The position numbers and the translations under genes were made by a program. The notes under the pieces were generated by a model that ran no database searches, was not told the DNA's origin, and saw only the letters and a program-made list of their open reading frames with translations. Shown piece by piece: positions 42,941 through 52,459 of a DNA stretch of 64,000 bases. This DNA comes from DATARN01 sp963851105 (GTDB lineage Bacteria > Actinomycetota > Acidimicrobiia > Acidimicrobiales > Palsa-688): NCBI GenBank assembly GCA_963851105.1, contig CAWKNP010000002.1, positions 186,001-250,000 of the forward strand, in the 5' to 3' direction. How positions within the stretch are numbered: position 1 is the first letter of the stretch; each line of letters starts with the position of its first letter.

Positions 42941-43318
42941 TCAGGCCGGCGGTGCCTCGGGACCGCTCGCGGTGGCGGGGCCGTCGGCGACGGTTGCGCT
43001 AGGAGTGGCGGGGCTTTCAGCGGCGGTCGGTGCGGCGGTCGGTGCCGAAGCGGTGACGGGATCGGTCGACAGGATCGGGATGCCTTGGGCCTCGAGGCCC
43101 TTCAGCTCGTCGACCAGGCGGGATATCTCGCTGTCGGCGCCGGGCAGCGGTCGGCCCGTCTTCTCGGCATACAGGAAGCGACCGAGGTCATCGAGGAGAT
43201 CATCGGCCTTGCGCTTGCTCTGGACCTCGTCGACCTTGTCGCCCACCTTGCCTTTGAGATCCTGGGCCTGAGCCTTGGCCTTCTCGGCCTGCTCTTTCAC
43301 CTTGTCGAAAATCCCCAT
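42941..43318 (-). CDS. Small actinobacterial helical protein of unknown function
   Basis: 125 aa from the ATG at 43318 (GGAGG 6 nt upstream). MGIFDKVKEQAEKAKAQAQD starts a long amphipathic helix, then KVDEVQSKRKADDLLDDLG and a GRFLYAEKTGRPLPG turn; the last about 35 residues are Ala/Pro/Thr low complexity. I recall similar short proteins across actinobacteria with no known role. The in-frame extension to 43486 has no support. Confidence 0.75.
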   Translation of the reverse strand: MGIFDKVKEQAEKAKAQAQDLKGKVGDKVDEVQSKRKADDLLDDLGRFLYAEKTGRPLPGADSEISRLVDELKGLEAQGIPILSTDPVTASAPTAAPTAAESPATPSATVADGPATASGPEAPPA

Positions 43319-43458
43319 GGCTGACCTCCATCTCGCGGTCCTTCTCCTTGACCCTACGACAGCGGTACGGATATTCGCGCCAGGCACGTCATGATGCTCC
43401 TGAGCGAGCGGACTTTGCCCTGCGCCACCGACCGCACAGATTGCTTCCGTCGAGAAGC

Positions 43459-44580
43459 TCAGGCCGCCGCGGCCCGGTCGGCCCAAGCCCCGGCCAGGAG
43501 TTCCAGACTTCGGACCTGGGTCTCGAGGCCGTAGGCGACGGTGCTGACCATGATCTCGTCGGCGGCGGTGGCGGCAAGTAGCTGGTCGAGCTGGCGGACC
43601 GCCGTCTCCGGTGAACCGAGGATCCGGTTGGACGGCGTGGCTCGGGAGACGGCGAGGAGACGGTCCTCAGCGGCGGCTGCCGATGGCGATCGCAGCGGGC
43701 CGAAACGCCCGCTTCGGATTTCGTGGACCATGAGCCGACCCGGTCCAGATTCCCATTCCGCCTCGGCGTCGGTTGGTGCGACCAGAACGTTGGCGGTGAC
43801 GATGGCGTGGGGTTCCGTCAGCGCCGGCGAGGGCCGGAACGACTGCCGGTACAGCTCTAGGGCTTCGAGGGTGCCGCCCCGGTCGAAGTGGTGCGCGAAG
43901 ACGAACGGCAGACCGAGGAGACCGGCCAGCTGGGCGCTGTAGCCGCTGGAGCCCAGCAGCAGGATCTGGGGGGAAGACACCGCGACCGGTGTGGCCGCGA
44001 AGTTCTCCCACAGTCCGCCCTCGCCCCGGGCGTCGCCCAGCAGGCCCATGAGATCGAGCAGGTCGCGCGGAAAGTCGTCGGGGGCGAAGGGATCGATGGT
44101 GCGGCGGATGGCGGCCGCGGTGGCGGGGTCAGATCCCGGCGCCCGCCCGAGCCCCAGGTCGATGCGGCCCGGGTGCAGGGCTTCGAGGGCCGCGATGTGC
44201 TCTGCCACGATCAGGGGGGCGTGGTTGGGGAGCATGATCCCGCCGGAGCCGATACGGATTCGGTCGGTGCGCGCCGCCAGATGGGCCATCAGCACCGGCG
44301 GGCTGGTACTCGCCACCGAGGGCATGTTGTGGTGCTCGGCGACCCAGAACCGGTGGTAACCCAGCGCTTCGGCCTGCTGCGCCAGGGCGGTGGTGCCCGC
44401 CAGGGCCTCGGCGGTGGTGCCGCCCTCAGTGACGATGGCCAGGTCGAGAACCGAAAGAGGTGGCCGCTGCGCCGTCTGCCGCGAGGTAGCTGTCTCCTCG
44501 GTAGCGACACCATCGGCGCCGAACGCATTCCCGCGGCCACCCAAGGTCTGGATTCCCCGATCGCCGCTTGACGTCGACAC
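43459..44580 (-). CDS. LLM-class (luciferase-like) flavin oxidoreductase
   Basis: 373 aa from the GTG at 44580. The luciferase-like barrel starts LSVLDLAIVTEGGTTAEAL and shows the diagnostic GYHRFWVAEHHNMPSVASTSP, then IRIGSGGIMLPNHAPL and GRIDLGLGRAPGSDP. These belong to the MsnO8-like group (FMN or F420). The first about 45 residues are an unstructured leader. The -10 box TATCCT ends 7 nt before this GTG, so I prefer it over the TTG at 44604. Confidence 0.9.
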   Translation of the reverse strand: MSTSSGDRGIQTLGGRGNAFGADGVATEETATSRQTAQRPPLSVLDLAIVTEGGTTAEALAGTTALAQQAEALGYHRFWVAEHHNMPSVASTSPPVLMAHLAARTDRIRIGSGGIMLPNHAPLIVAEHIAALEALHPGRIDLGLGRAPGSDPATAAAIRRTIDPFAPDDFPRDLLDLMGLLGDARGEGGLWENFAATPVAVSSPQILLLGSSGYSAQLAGLLGLPFVFAHHFDRGGTLEALELYRQSFRPSPALTEPHAIVTANVLVAPTDAEAEWESGPGRLMVHEIRSGRFGPLRSPSAAAAEDRLLAVSRATPSNRILGSPETAVRQLDQLLAATAADEIMVSTVAYGLETQVRSLELLAGAWADRAAAA

Positions 44581-44587
44581 GGAGGAC

Positions 44588-44593
44588 AGGATA
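44588..44593 (-). promoter_or_regulatory. -10 element, leaderless arrangement (LLM oxidoreductase)
   Basis: On the minus strand TATCCT ends 7 nt before the GTG at 44580. Confidence 0.55.
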
Positions 44594-45343
44594 TGGCGCG
44601 GCAACGATTTGTCGTCCTCGTTGATCGCGGGGAATGATGCTGGTCATCGCCAGCTTCGCCGCCGCACAGGTCGGGCTGCGGGGCGCCAGTATCAGCTGGA
44701 CAGGTCGCTTGTGCCCGGCTGGCGACGGGCCCGACGTTGGTCTGGCTCGTCGACCACGGTCACTCGAGAGGATTGATTGACCATCGCCCGCTTGGCTGCA
44801 TTGTCAGCCCGACGCGGCGGTGGTACCTTCCACAAAAGAGTTATTGCTTCAAGCGCATCGCCGCGCCGGGAGGACATCGTCTGATCGCGATTGTCACAAT
44901 CGCAATTGTCACAATTCTCCCGATTTTTCTCATTCGGTCGGGAGGAAGGCCGTGGCTCGCTTTGCTACGGAAAAAGAACTTCGGTTTTCGCCTCGGGCGG
45001 GGCTGGTAGAGGACAACAGATATTCGGTGGACTGGCAGATCCCTGTCGGGGCGGGCGGGCGCTCCGACAGGATCACACCGGCATGCGGTGGCGATGGGGC
45101 CGCTCGGGGCGCCGTCCCTCACGCGGCCCTCCGAGGCGGCGATCAGCTGGTCGCCCTGCCGGCCGGCGTCGATTGGGCGCGCCGGCGCCTGGCGATGTCC
45201 TTCCATCCGGCGGGATCGACTGGCGCTGCTCAGCGCCCGGACGCGGTCTGAGTGTTTGACCTGCTCGGCTGCCTGACGCGGTAGGACCTCGAGGCAGCCT
45301 TTCAGCTGATTGCCTTGGTGGCCTGTTGGGGCACCATGGGGGC
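44594..45343. other. 750 bp gene-free region
   Basis: Open frames here are short and read as implausible sequence. An AT-richer core (44835-44985) holds two copies of an 11 bp palindrome (44890-44915, separate entry). A long antisense frame on the minus strand is a GC-content artefact. It may hold a regulatory locus or an untranslated RNA; I see no direct sign of either. Confidence 0.45.
44890..44915. promoter_or_regulatory. Tandem palindromes ATTGTCACAAT x 2 (operator-like)
   Basis: ATTGTCACAAT occurs at 44890-44900 and 44905-44915; each is a perfect dyad around a central C, separated by CGCA. The 15 bp repeat distance is about 1.4 helical turns, so two dimers would not bind the same face. 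No gene begins nearby, so its target is unknown. Confidence 0.5.
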
Positions 45344-46432
45344 ATGGTCGAGATGGGAGGTGACCCGGCGTGCTGGGCCGAGCGGGTGTGCGACGGCTGT
45401 GGCGCCCTCGTCGACCCCGGCGACGACCACCCGTGCGTCGGTGCCGACCTTGACCGGGTCGCGGCCGAGACCGCCTTCTCCGGGATCGTTCGGATCGACC
45501 AGGGCGACGACATGGGCGTGGCCAAGGCGTACGGGTTGGCCCACCGGGGCTACCGCATCGCCAACCGGGTGGACACGCAGTTCGGCATCGCCAGCGGTAC
45601 CAAGGCGCTGACCGCGCTGGCGGTGGTGAGCCTGATCGAAGAGGGCCGGTTGGACTGGACCACGACGGCGCGGTCCCTCCTCGGGACCGACCTGCCCCTG
45701 ATCGGCGACGACGTGACCGTCGAGCACCTCCTTGGACACCGCTCGGGTATCGGCGATTATCTGGACGAAGAATCAAACGTCGAGATGACGGACTATCTCC
45801 TCCCGATCCCGGCGCAGGCTCTGGGGTGCAGCGAGGACTACCTCCAGGTACTCGCAGGACAGCCGGCCAAGTTCGCGCCGGGTGAACGATTCGGCTACTG
45901 CAACAGCGGCTACGTCGTGCTGGCAGTGATGGCCGAGAGAGCGAGTGGTTGCGCCTTCCCCGAACTGGTGCATCGTCGAGTCTGTGTGCCGGCGGGAATG
46001 GTGGCGACCGAGTTCCTACGTTCCGACGAGCCTTCCGGGCGCGCCGCCGTCGGCTATCTGGCCGCCGAGGGATCGAGAACCAATGTGTTCCATCTGCCGG
46101 TACGAGGCAGTGGCGACGGCGGCATTTACTCGACCGCAGCCGACATCCACGCTTTGTGGAAGGCATTATTCTCAGGGAAAATCGTTGCCCCCGAGTCGGT
46201 GGCCACGATGGTGCGGCCTCGCAGCGACGTGCCCAAGGAGTCGATGCGTTACGGCCTCGGCTTTTGGCTCCACGCATCGCGGAGCACCGTGATCCTGGAG
46301 GGATTCGACGCCGGAGTTTCCTTCCGGACGGCGCACGAGCCCGCCAGCAGAATGACCTATACCGTTTTGGCGAACACCACTTCGGGCGCGTGGCCGATGG
46401 CTCGCCTCCTCGAGAAATCATTGCTGCCGTGA
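45344..46432 (+). CDS. Serine hydrolase (class C beta-lactamase/DD-peptidase fold) with Cys-rich N-terminus
   Basis: About 362 aa. Fold motifs: SGTK (Ser84, Lys87) in GIASGTKALTALAVV, YCN (185-187) in GYCNSGYVVLAVM, HRSGIGDYL; the third motif (usually HxG) reads FDAG near the end. No signal peptide. The first about 31 residues carry C10, C16, C19, H29 and C31 (CDGCGALVDPGDDHPC), like a small zinc ribbon, which is unusual. Start ATG 45344 or 45353; a TTG at 45326 is less likely. Confidence 0.85.
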   Translation: MVEMGGDPACWAERVCDGCGALVDPGDDHPCVGADLDRVAAETAFSGIVRIDQGDDMGVAKAYGLAHRGYRIANRVDTQFGIASGTKALTALAVVSLIEEGRLDWTTTARSLLGTDLPLIGDDVTVEHLLGHRSGIGDYLDEESNVEMTDYLLPIPAQALGCSEDYLQVLAGQPAKFAPGERFGYCNSGYVVLAVMAERASGCAFPELVHRRVCVPAGMVATEFLRSDEPSGRAAVGYLAAEGSRTNVFHLPVRGSGDGGIYSTAADIHALWKALFSGKIVAPESVATMVRPRSDVPKESMRYGLGFWLHASRSTVILEGFDAGVSFRTAHEPASRMTYTVLANTTSGAWPMARLLEKSLLP

Positions 46433-46457
46433 GCGGTGGTGGCCCCCCATGGCCTGT

Positions 46458-47444
46458 TCAGATTTCGCCGGGGGTGCTCGCTCTCGCTACAGGGGGCGCC
46501 GGTGACGGCGAGGGGGCCACAGGCGCCATGGCGATGTCAGGCAGGAGAAGAGCAAGCAGGTCACGGATGTGTTCGCGGGGGACGGCCGGATCCGAGCCGT
46601 TGTCGAGCGCCTGGTCCAGGACCATGAGCCGGGCGGCGATTTGGGTCCTTTCGGTGGTGCGTTCCGTCGCCGCCTGTTGTTCTTTGGCTCGTGCCACGTC
46701 CCTCGGATCGCCGCGGAAGAGGGTTTCGATTGCCGAGACGAGTCGGGTCAGGATCCGGTGCACGGCCGGCGCCGAATAGCCGCCGAGCAAAGCGAGCAGA
46801 GGTTTCGAGAACTCGGGCTGACCGGCGACACTCTTTATGGGAATTACCAGTGCCAGGATAAGGCCGGCGATGAGGCCAAGCACAATCATTATCCAGTATG
46901 ACGCGTCGTAGGTCCGGTCATAGGTAACGTCCTCGATGTAGCGATGGACCCGCCAAAGCGCCGAGAAGCTCGCACCGAGTCCAGCAGCCGCGAACAAGTA
47001 GGCGACGACCGCCAGTGACGACCATCCCCGAGATACGGTGGCGGCAGTGGTGCTCTCGATCCCGGCATTGGTCGTCGTGGCCAAGGCGACGAATATGATC
47101 AGTAATACCACCGAAGCGACCATGAGTTGGCGGACCAGTTGGATCGGTCCCAGATAATGGCCGACCCCGCTGTCCTTTTTCTCATCCTCCAGGATCCGAA
47201 TGGTGCCCGGCTTCGCCGGCGCGACCAGCTTGACGAGTTGGTTATGGGCGGTGGCGAGCGCCGAGTAGTCGCCCAACCGCTTGGCGTCATGGACACAGCT
47301 CACGAGCTTGGGGGGGAAAGCAATACCCGCGGCCAGTGCGTACCGGGCCATCGCTTCGGTCTCGGTCACCAACTGACGCCAGACATCTTCGCGGATGGTG
47401 TTCCCGACACCCTCAACAGTCGGGTCCGCGCCATTCTGTGACAT
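46458..47444 (-). CDS. Four-span membrane protein of unknown function
   Basis: 328 aa from the ATG at 47444. A soluble N-terminal helical domain (about 1-95) is followed by two membrane pairs: VRQLMVASVVLLIIFVALA, SLAVVAYLFAAAGLGASFSAL, YWIMIVLGLIAGLILALVI and FSKPLLALLGGYSAPAVHRIL. A charged coiled-coil-like stretch (RAKEQQAATERTTERTQIAARL) and Pro/Ala tail end it. No family recognised. It converges on the serine hydrolase gene. Confidence 0.72.
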   Translation of the reverse strand: MSQNGADPTVEGVGNTIREDVWRQLVTETEAMARYALAAGIAFPPKLVSCVHDAKRLGDYSALATAHNQLVKLVAPAKPGTIRILEDEKKDSGVGHYLGPIQLVRQLMVASVVLLIIFVALATTTNAGIESTTAATVSRGWSSLAVVAYLFAAAGLGASFSALWRVHRYIEDVTYDRTYDASYWIMIVLGLIAGLILALVIPIKSVAGQPEFSKPLLALLGGYSAPAVHRILTRLVSAIETLFRGDPRDVARAKEQQAATERTTERTQIAARLMVLDQALDNGSDPAVPREHIRDLLALLLPDIAMAPVAPSPSPAPPVARASTPGEI

Positions 47445-47781
47445 TTCACACACGCCCCCTTTTTTCCCAGCCGGTTGGTGGAGCCCCATGGGAGAGCAAT
47501 AGCTCGTTCCCACCACGGTACCCATTGGAAACGTGACGCGCTTGAGGGGAAGCCTTGGGCCCGTCATTGCAGTAACGGAACGGCGGGCGTCCGTTTTGTG
47601 GCAAATGGACGTGGGTTCCCGAAACAACGGAAAATCAACGAACGCCCAACGAGATGACCTCAAGTGACAACGGGACGACACCGAGTCAGTCTTCATGGCC
47701 GGGGCAGGTATCCATCCGGTCAGCCCTTCTCCGACAGTAGGAGTGCCACGGGCCAACTTTCCTCAAAGGGAGCGCAAAGCC
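47445..47781. other. Gene-free divergent region
   Basis: Between the divergent membrane protein and the lipoprotein gene. CCCCCTTTTTTCCC at about 47455-47468 and GTGACATTTCAC overlapping the start at 47444 are visible. No convincing gene or promoter pair could be assigned. Confidence 0.4.
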
Positions 47782-48435
47782 ATGTTGAAGCGAGGTCATG
47801 TGAATGGGAATTTGTCCAGGGGAGCCCGCGGGCTTGGCATCGCGGTTGCTCTCTCAATCGGAATAAGCGCGTGTGGAGCAGGCCACGCGGTCACCGACGC
47901 CGTTGGCGTTGCCCGCATGGCAGCCCAGCGGGTGACCGCCGGGACGCCGAGCATGCCGACCGGTATCACAGTCCCTGCGGGGCAACCGGCGGCCACGGCG
48001 GCATCAGCGACCACCGCGGCGTCAGCTCCCAAAGCGGCCGCCACCGTGGCAGCCGCCGCCAAGGGCGCGGCACATTCGGCAGGCGTGCCCGCCAGTGGCG
48101 GCGCCGCCGCCGTCGCGGCCCCGACCAGCAGCGCGGCGACCACAGCGGCCGCGCTTGGCGCCCGGCGGCAACCGACCGCCACCGAGATCAGCCAAGCTAT
48201 AAGGGCCGTACACCAGCTCGTTCCTTTCTTCACGCCGACGGCAAAACAGGTAGCTCACGTCGGTGACCAGGTCTGCTCCGCCTTGGATCAAGGCATGACG
48301 TTCTCCCAGGTGAAATCGAAGGTGAGTGCCATGCTCGGTCATTTCAGCTGGCTCCTTCCCTCGGCGGTTCCCACCCAGGGGGTACGTACGGTCGTTGCCC
48401 TCTATTGCCCCGGCTATGCATCCAAGGTTGCGTGA
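47782..48435 (+). CDS. Alanine/threonine-rich lipoprotein with DUF732-like C-terminal domain
   Basis: 217 aa. Signal peptide and lipobox ALSIGISACG (Cys31). Residues about 45-130 are a low-complexity Ala/Thr/Pro/Gly stalk. The C-terminal about 75 residues, including TAKQVAHVGDQVCSALDQGM and VVALYCPGYASK, have the two-cysteine pattern of DUF732, a helical domain common on actinobacterial surfaces. GGGAG precedes the ATG. A separate unit upstream of amt. Confidence 0.72.
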   Translation: MLKRGHVNGNLSRGARGLGIAVALSIGISACGAGHAVTDAVGVARMAAQRVTAGTPSMPTGITVPAGQPAATAASATTAASAPKAAATVAAAAKGAAHSAGVPASGGAAAVAAPTSSAATTAAALGARRQPTATEISQAIRAVHQLVPFFTPTAKQVAHVGDQVCSALDQGMTFSQVKSKVSAMLGHFSWLLPSAVPTQGVRTVVALYCPGYASKVA

Positions 48436-48590
48436 CAAGCAGTATTTGAGACTTGGCTGATCCAGCTGGCGCTCTTCAGGCGGGCGCCGGCTGTGCAGCC
48501 GGGCCTCGTCGTTGCGGCTTGGCCGAGGTCCGGCCCGTTGTGCCAGTCTGTCGGGATTGTGACAGGCGGCTCGGCTCACGGGAGAAGCAG

Positions 48591-49862
48591 ATGAACAGCG
48601 GCGACACCGCATGGGTGCTGGCATCAGCCGGGTTGGTCCTGTTCATGACCCCGGGACTGGCCTTCTTCTACGGCGGGATGGTGCGGGCCAAGAATGTGCT
48701 TGGCATGCTGATGCAGAACTTCTTCTGCATGGGACTGGTTTCGATCCTCTGGATGCTTGTCGCCTTCAGCCTGGCGTTCGGGCCCGACCATGGGGGTGTG
48801 ATCGGGGGCTTCAACTTGATCGGCTTGTCGGGCCTCACCCATGCCGGCGCATCGTTGCCGGGCTATACCGGGGCGCTGGCGTTGACGATCCCGCCGCTCG
48901 CATTCGTCAGCTTCCAGATGATGTTCGCGGTGATCACGCCCGCCTTGATCACCGGGGCGACGGCCGACCGGCTGAAGTTCGCGGGATTCGTGGTTTTCAT
49001 CGGACTGTGGGCCGTCTTCGTGTACGCGCCGGTGGCCCATTGGATCTTCAGCCCGAACGGCTGGCTTTTTCGCAGAGGAGCCCTCGACTTCGCAGGCGGA
49101 ACCGTGGTGCATATCAATGCCGGGATGGCGGCGTTGGCCGTCGTGCTGGTCATCGGCCGCCGGCGAGGATGGCCAGGCGAAGCAATGCCCCCCCATTCCC
49201 TACCCCTCACCCTGCTGGGAGCCGGGATCTTGTGGTTCGGTTGGTTCGGCTTCAATGCCGGCTCGGCGCTCGGCGCCAACGCGGTCGCGGTCCAGGCGCT
49301 GATCAATACCCACCTGGCCGCGGCCGCAGCCATGCTCGGCTGGCTGGCCATCGAACGGTTCAAGGATCACAAGGCCACGACCCTCGGGGCGGCCTCAGGG
49401 GCCGTTGCCGGACTGGTCGCCATCACGCCGTGCGCCGGGTACGTCACCGCCGCCGCGGCGGTGGCCATCGGGCTCATCGCGGGCGCCACCTGTTTTCTCG
49501 CCATTTCCCTGAAATACCGATTTCACTACGACGACGCCCTCGATGTGATAGGGGTCCATCTCGTCGGCGGCATTGTGGGCTCCTTGCTCGTCGGCGTGTT
49601 CGCCACCAGGGCCGTGAATGCCAACGGAGCCGATGGCCTGCTCGCCGGCGGGGGCGGGCATCTCATCGGCGAGCAGGCTTTGGCGGTCGCGGTCACCATG
49701 ATCTTTTCCTTCGTCGTCTCCTTCGCCCTGGCCAAGCTGGTCGACGCGACAATCGGTCTGCGGGTGTCGCCCGACGAGGAGATTGAAGGCCTCGACACGA
49801 CGCAGCATGCCGAGACGGGATACAACCTGCGGGAGCTGGGCTCGATGGGGAGAATCGGATGA
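48591..49862 (+). CDS. amt: Ammonium transporter
   Basis: 423 aa from the ATG at 48591 (GGGAGAAG upstream). Family marks: MTPGLAFFYGGMVRAKNVLG, FVYAPVAHWIF, ALDFAGGTVVHINAG (Asp of the recruitment site and first pore His) and HLVGGIVGSLLVG (second pore His). About 11 membrane helices. The stop overlaps the glnB ATG (ATGA). The amt-glnB pair is near-universal: PII plugs the channel when nitrogen is sufficient. Confidence 0.96.
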   Translation: MNSGDTAWVLASAGLVLFMTPGLAFFYGGMVRAKNVLGMLMQNFFCMGLVSILWMLVAFSLAFGPDHGGVIGGFNLIGLSGLTHAGASLPGYTGALALTIPPLAFVSFQMMFAVITPALITGATADRLKFAGFVVFIGLWAVFVYAPVAHWIFSPNGWLFRRGALDFAGGTVVHINAGMAALAVVLVIGRRRGWPGEAMPPHSLPLTLLGAGILWFGWFGFNAGSALGANAVAVQALINTHLAAAAAMLGWLAIERFKDHKATTLGAASGAVAGLVAITPCAGYVTAAAAVAIGLIAGATCFLAISLKYRFHYDDALDVIGVHLVGGIVGSLLVGVFATRAVNANGADGLLAGGGGHLIGEQALAVAVTMIFSFVVSFALAKLVDATIGLRVSPDEEIEGLDTTQHAETGYNLRELGSMGRIG

Positions 49863-50197
49863 AACTGGTCACGGCCATTGTCAAGCCGTTCAAGCTCGAC
49901 GACGTCAAGTCGGCGTTGGACGGTGCCGGAGCGCACGGCCTCACTGTCTCCGAGACCCAGGGCTACGGGCGCCAACGGGGCCACACCGAGGTGTATCGGG
50001 GAGCGGAGTACCAGGTCGACTTCGTGCCCAAGGTGCGCGTCGAGGTCCTGGTCGACGACGAGGACGCCCAGCGGGTGGTCGATGCCATCGTGACCGCCGC
50101 CCGCACCGGCAAGATTGGCGACGGCAAGGTCTGGGTCCAGAGCGTCGACTCGGTTATCCGGGTTCGCACCGGCGAGCGGGGTGCCGACGCGCTCTGA
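49859..50197 (+). CDS. glnB: Nitrogen regulatory protein PII
   Basis: 112 aa, standard size. MKLVTAIVKPFKLDDVK, T-loop with Tyr51 in EVYRGAEYQVDF, VEVLVDD and the C-terminal TGKIGDGKVWV ATP-binding stretch. Tyr51 can be modified by the GlnD-type enzyme encoded next; in actinobacteria this is adenylylation rather than uridylylation. The start overlaps amt; the end overlaps the glnD start by 17 bases. Confidence 0.95.
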   Translation: MKLVTAIVKPFKLDDVKSALDGAGAHGLTVSETQGYGRQRGHTEVYRGAEYQVDFVPKVRVEVLVDDEDAQRVVDAIVTAARTGKIGDGKVWVQSVDSVIRVRTGERGADAL

Positions 50198-52433
50198 ATC
50201 TGCCCGGTGGCAGCTCCGCACGGCCGAGGTTGACCGCTGGTTGCAGCGGCTGTTCGGGGCGATCTGCGACCGACCGGGGGGGATGGCGCTGGTTGCCGTC
50301 GGCAGTTATGGCCGCGGCGAGTTGTGCCCCCAGAGCGACCTTGACCTGATTCTCGTGCACGCCGGGAGCGACGGCGTCGCCGACGCCGCCGACCGTCTCT
50401 GGTACCCGATTTGGGACGCCAACGTGAGTTTGGACCACAGCGTGCGCACGGTGACCGAAACGCTGGCAGTGGCGGCACGCGATCTCAAGGCTGCACTCGG
50501 GCTGCTCGATGCTCGCCTGGTGGTGGGCGACGCCGAGCTGTACCGGCAACTGGCCGATCGCGGCCGGCGCCTTTGGGAGGATCGGGCGGGCGTCCTGCTG
50601 CCCGAGCTCCACCAGGCCGTCACCGAGAGGCATGATCGCTGTGGCGAGGTCGCTTTCCTCCTCGAACCGGAATTGAAGGAAGGGCGAGGCGGCCTGCGCG
50701 ATGTGGTCGCCCTCAGCGCCGCCATCACCGCCCGCCCCGGCCTCGGGCCGTTGCCCGGGGAGGTGGCGCATGGGCGTGACGTGCTGCTCGGTATCCGCTT
50801 CGCCCTGCATCAGCGGGCGGGCCGCTCGCTGGATCGCCTGCTGCTGCAGGAGCAGGATGCTGTGGCTTCGGACTGCGGACTCGGCGACGCCGACGAGCTC
50901 ATGGCTGCGGTAGCTGCCGCCGGGCGCGACATTTCCCGCCACGGCGACTTTCTGTGGAGAAGAGCGACCGTTCTCCCCGCGGCCCGCAACCCTCGTCGTC
51001 GGCGGCCGCCCAAGGTCTTGGCTCCGGGGGTGGTGTATTTCGACGGCGAAGTGGTGCTCACCGATGCGGGCCGCACGGGGCTCGACGCGGCCCGAGTACT
51101 GGGCATCGCGGCCGCTGCCGCCGAGCTGGACGCGCCGCTGGCACCCGAGACCGTCGCCGCCATGGCTGCCGCGCGATACCCCGATGCCGGCGAAATATGG
51201 TCAGCCGCCACCCTGGACGCTTTCGTCAGCCTGATGGGCTGGGGCCACAGCGCGGTCGGGGTCATCGAGGTACTCGACCAGGCCGGAGTGCTGGTCCGCC
51301 TGCTGCCGGAGTGGGCGAGAGTGCGCAACCTGCCCCAGCGCAACGCCTATCACCGCTACACCGTCGATCGCCACCTGCTGGAAACAGCGGCCCATGCGGC
51401 CTCGCTCAGCCGCGAGGTCGACCGGCCCGACCTCCTGGCCCTGGCGGCGCTGCTCCACGACATCGGCAAAGGCATCCCCGGCCGCGATCACAGCGACGCC
51501 GGGGTGGAAATCGCCGGTGCCATCGTCACCCGCCTCGGCCTGAACGCGGCCGACCAGTTGGTGATCCATACCCTTGTCCGTCATCACCTCCTGCTGTCGC
51601 AAGCCGCGACCCGTCGCGACATCGACGATCCCGCAACGCTCGACGCGGTGGCGGAGGCCGTGCAGACCGAGAGCACCCTCGACCTGCTGGCGGCGCTCAC
51701 CCAAGCCGACGGCCTGGCGACGGGCCCGTTGGCCTGGACCGCATGGAAGGCGTCACTGGTATCGGCGCTCACTGAGCGGGTCCGCCGCCAACTCAAGGGG
51801 CAGCCGGTCGTCGCAGCCACGGCATTCCCCAGTTCCTCGGAACGGGCATTGATGGCGACGGGAGCCACCTCCGTCGTCGCCGGCCCCGTGACGACGATCG
51901 TGACGGCCGACCAGATCGGCCTGCTGTCACGGATCGCTGCGACGCTGGCCGCCATCGGGCTCGACGTGCGAGCGGCCCGGGCGGCGACCATCGACGGGAC
52001 GGCCATCGAACAGTTCGAGGTCGCGCCGGCGCTCGGTGACTGGCCGGAACCCGCGTTCATCGAGGAACGAATCAGGGCGGCCATCTCCGGCGATCTGGCG
52101 GTGCAAACCCTCCTCGGCCGCCGCCGCGACGCCTACCACGACGCTCGCCGGCCCGCGGCCCAGGTCCCGCCTCCGCGGGTCCTCTTTGACCGCTCGGCAT
52201 TGCCGGCCACCGAAGTCGTCGAGGTCCGCTGCCCCGATCGGGCCGGCATCCTCGCTGACCTGGCCGGCGTGCTCACCGGACTCGGCCTCGATGTGGTGCA
52301 GGCCAAGGCCGCCACGCTGGGCCATGAAGTGGTCGACGCCTTTTACGTCAAGGCGCTTCACGGCGGCTCGTTGACGGCGGAGGATCGAGCCGCCGTGACC
52401 GACGCCCTGGTGGTCGCGGCGCAAACTCGCTAG
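50181..52433 (+). CDS. glnD: PII nucleotidyltransferase/sensor GlnD
   Basis: Adds and removes a nucleotide on PII in response to glutamine. About 750 aa from the GTG at 50181. Nucleotidyltransferase motif VAVGSYGRGEL...SDLDL (about 39-56), a GlnD linker region, an HD hydrolase with LLHDIGKG (about 424), and two C-terminal ACT domains (about 572-640 and 676-748). Standard for the family but on the short side. It completes amt-glnB-glnD and ends 26 bp from a convergent gene. Confidence 0.93.
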   Translation: MPTRSESARWQLRTAEVDRWLQRLFGAICDRPGGMALVAVGSYGRGELCPQSDLDLILVHAGSDGVADAADRLWYPIWDANVSLDHSVRTVTETLAVAARDLKAALGLLDARLVVGDAELYRQLADRGRRLWEDRAGVLLPELHQAVTERHDRCGEVAFLLEPELKEGRGGLRDVVALSAAITARPGLGPLPGEVAHGRDVLLGIRFALHQRAGRSLDRLLLQEQDAVASDCGLGDADELMAAVAAAGRDISRHGDFLWRRATVLPAARNPRRRRPPKVLAPGVVYFDGEVVLTDAGRTGLDAARVLGIAAAAAELDAPLAPETVAAMAAARYPDAGEIWSAATLDAFVSLMGWGHSAVGVIEVLDQAGVLVRLLPEWARVRNLPQRNAYHRYTVDRHLLETAAHAASLSREVDRPDLLALAALLHDIGKGIPGRDHSDAGVEIAGAIVTRLGLNAADQLVIHTLVRHHLLLSQAATRRDIDDPATLDAVAEAVQTESTLDLLAALTQADGLATGPLAWTAWKASLVSALTERVRRQLKGQPVVAATAFPSSSERALMATGATSVVAGPVTTIVTADQIGLLSRIAATLAAIGLDVRAARAATIDGTAIEQFEVAPALGDWPEPAFIEERIRAAISGDLAVQTLLGRRRDAYHDARRPAAQVPPPRVLFDRSALPATEVVEVRCPDRAGILADLAGVLTGLGLDVVQAKAATLGHEVVDAFYVKALHGGSLTAEDRAAVTDALVVAAQTR

Positions 52434-52459
52434 TGGCGGCGCGCGGTGTGACCATCTCA

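Noticed and set aside
42323..43324. Plus-strand frames reading through the 64 bp repeats as Gly/Val/Cys repeats
   Set aside because: All three frames are open because 64 is not divisible by three; no start signal, and it overlaps real minus-strand genes at both ends.
44841..46421. A 526-codon minus-strand frame opposite the serine hydrolase
   Set aside because: Arg/Pro/Ser-dominated antisense sequence; the hydrolase motifs on the plus strand are clear.
47437..47450. CRP-like site TGTGACATTTCACA
   Set aside because: The half-sites are 4 bp apart rather than 6, and it overlaps the start codon of the membrane protein, so the match is probably chance.
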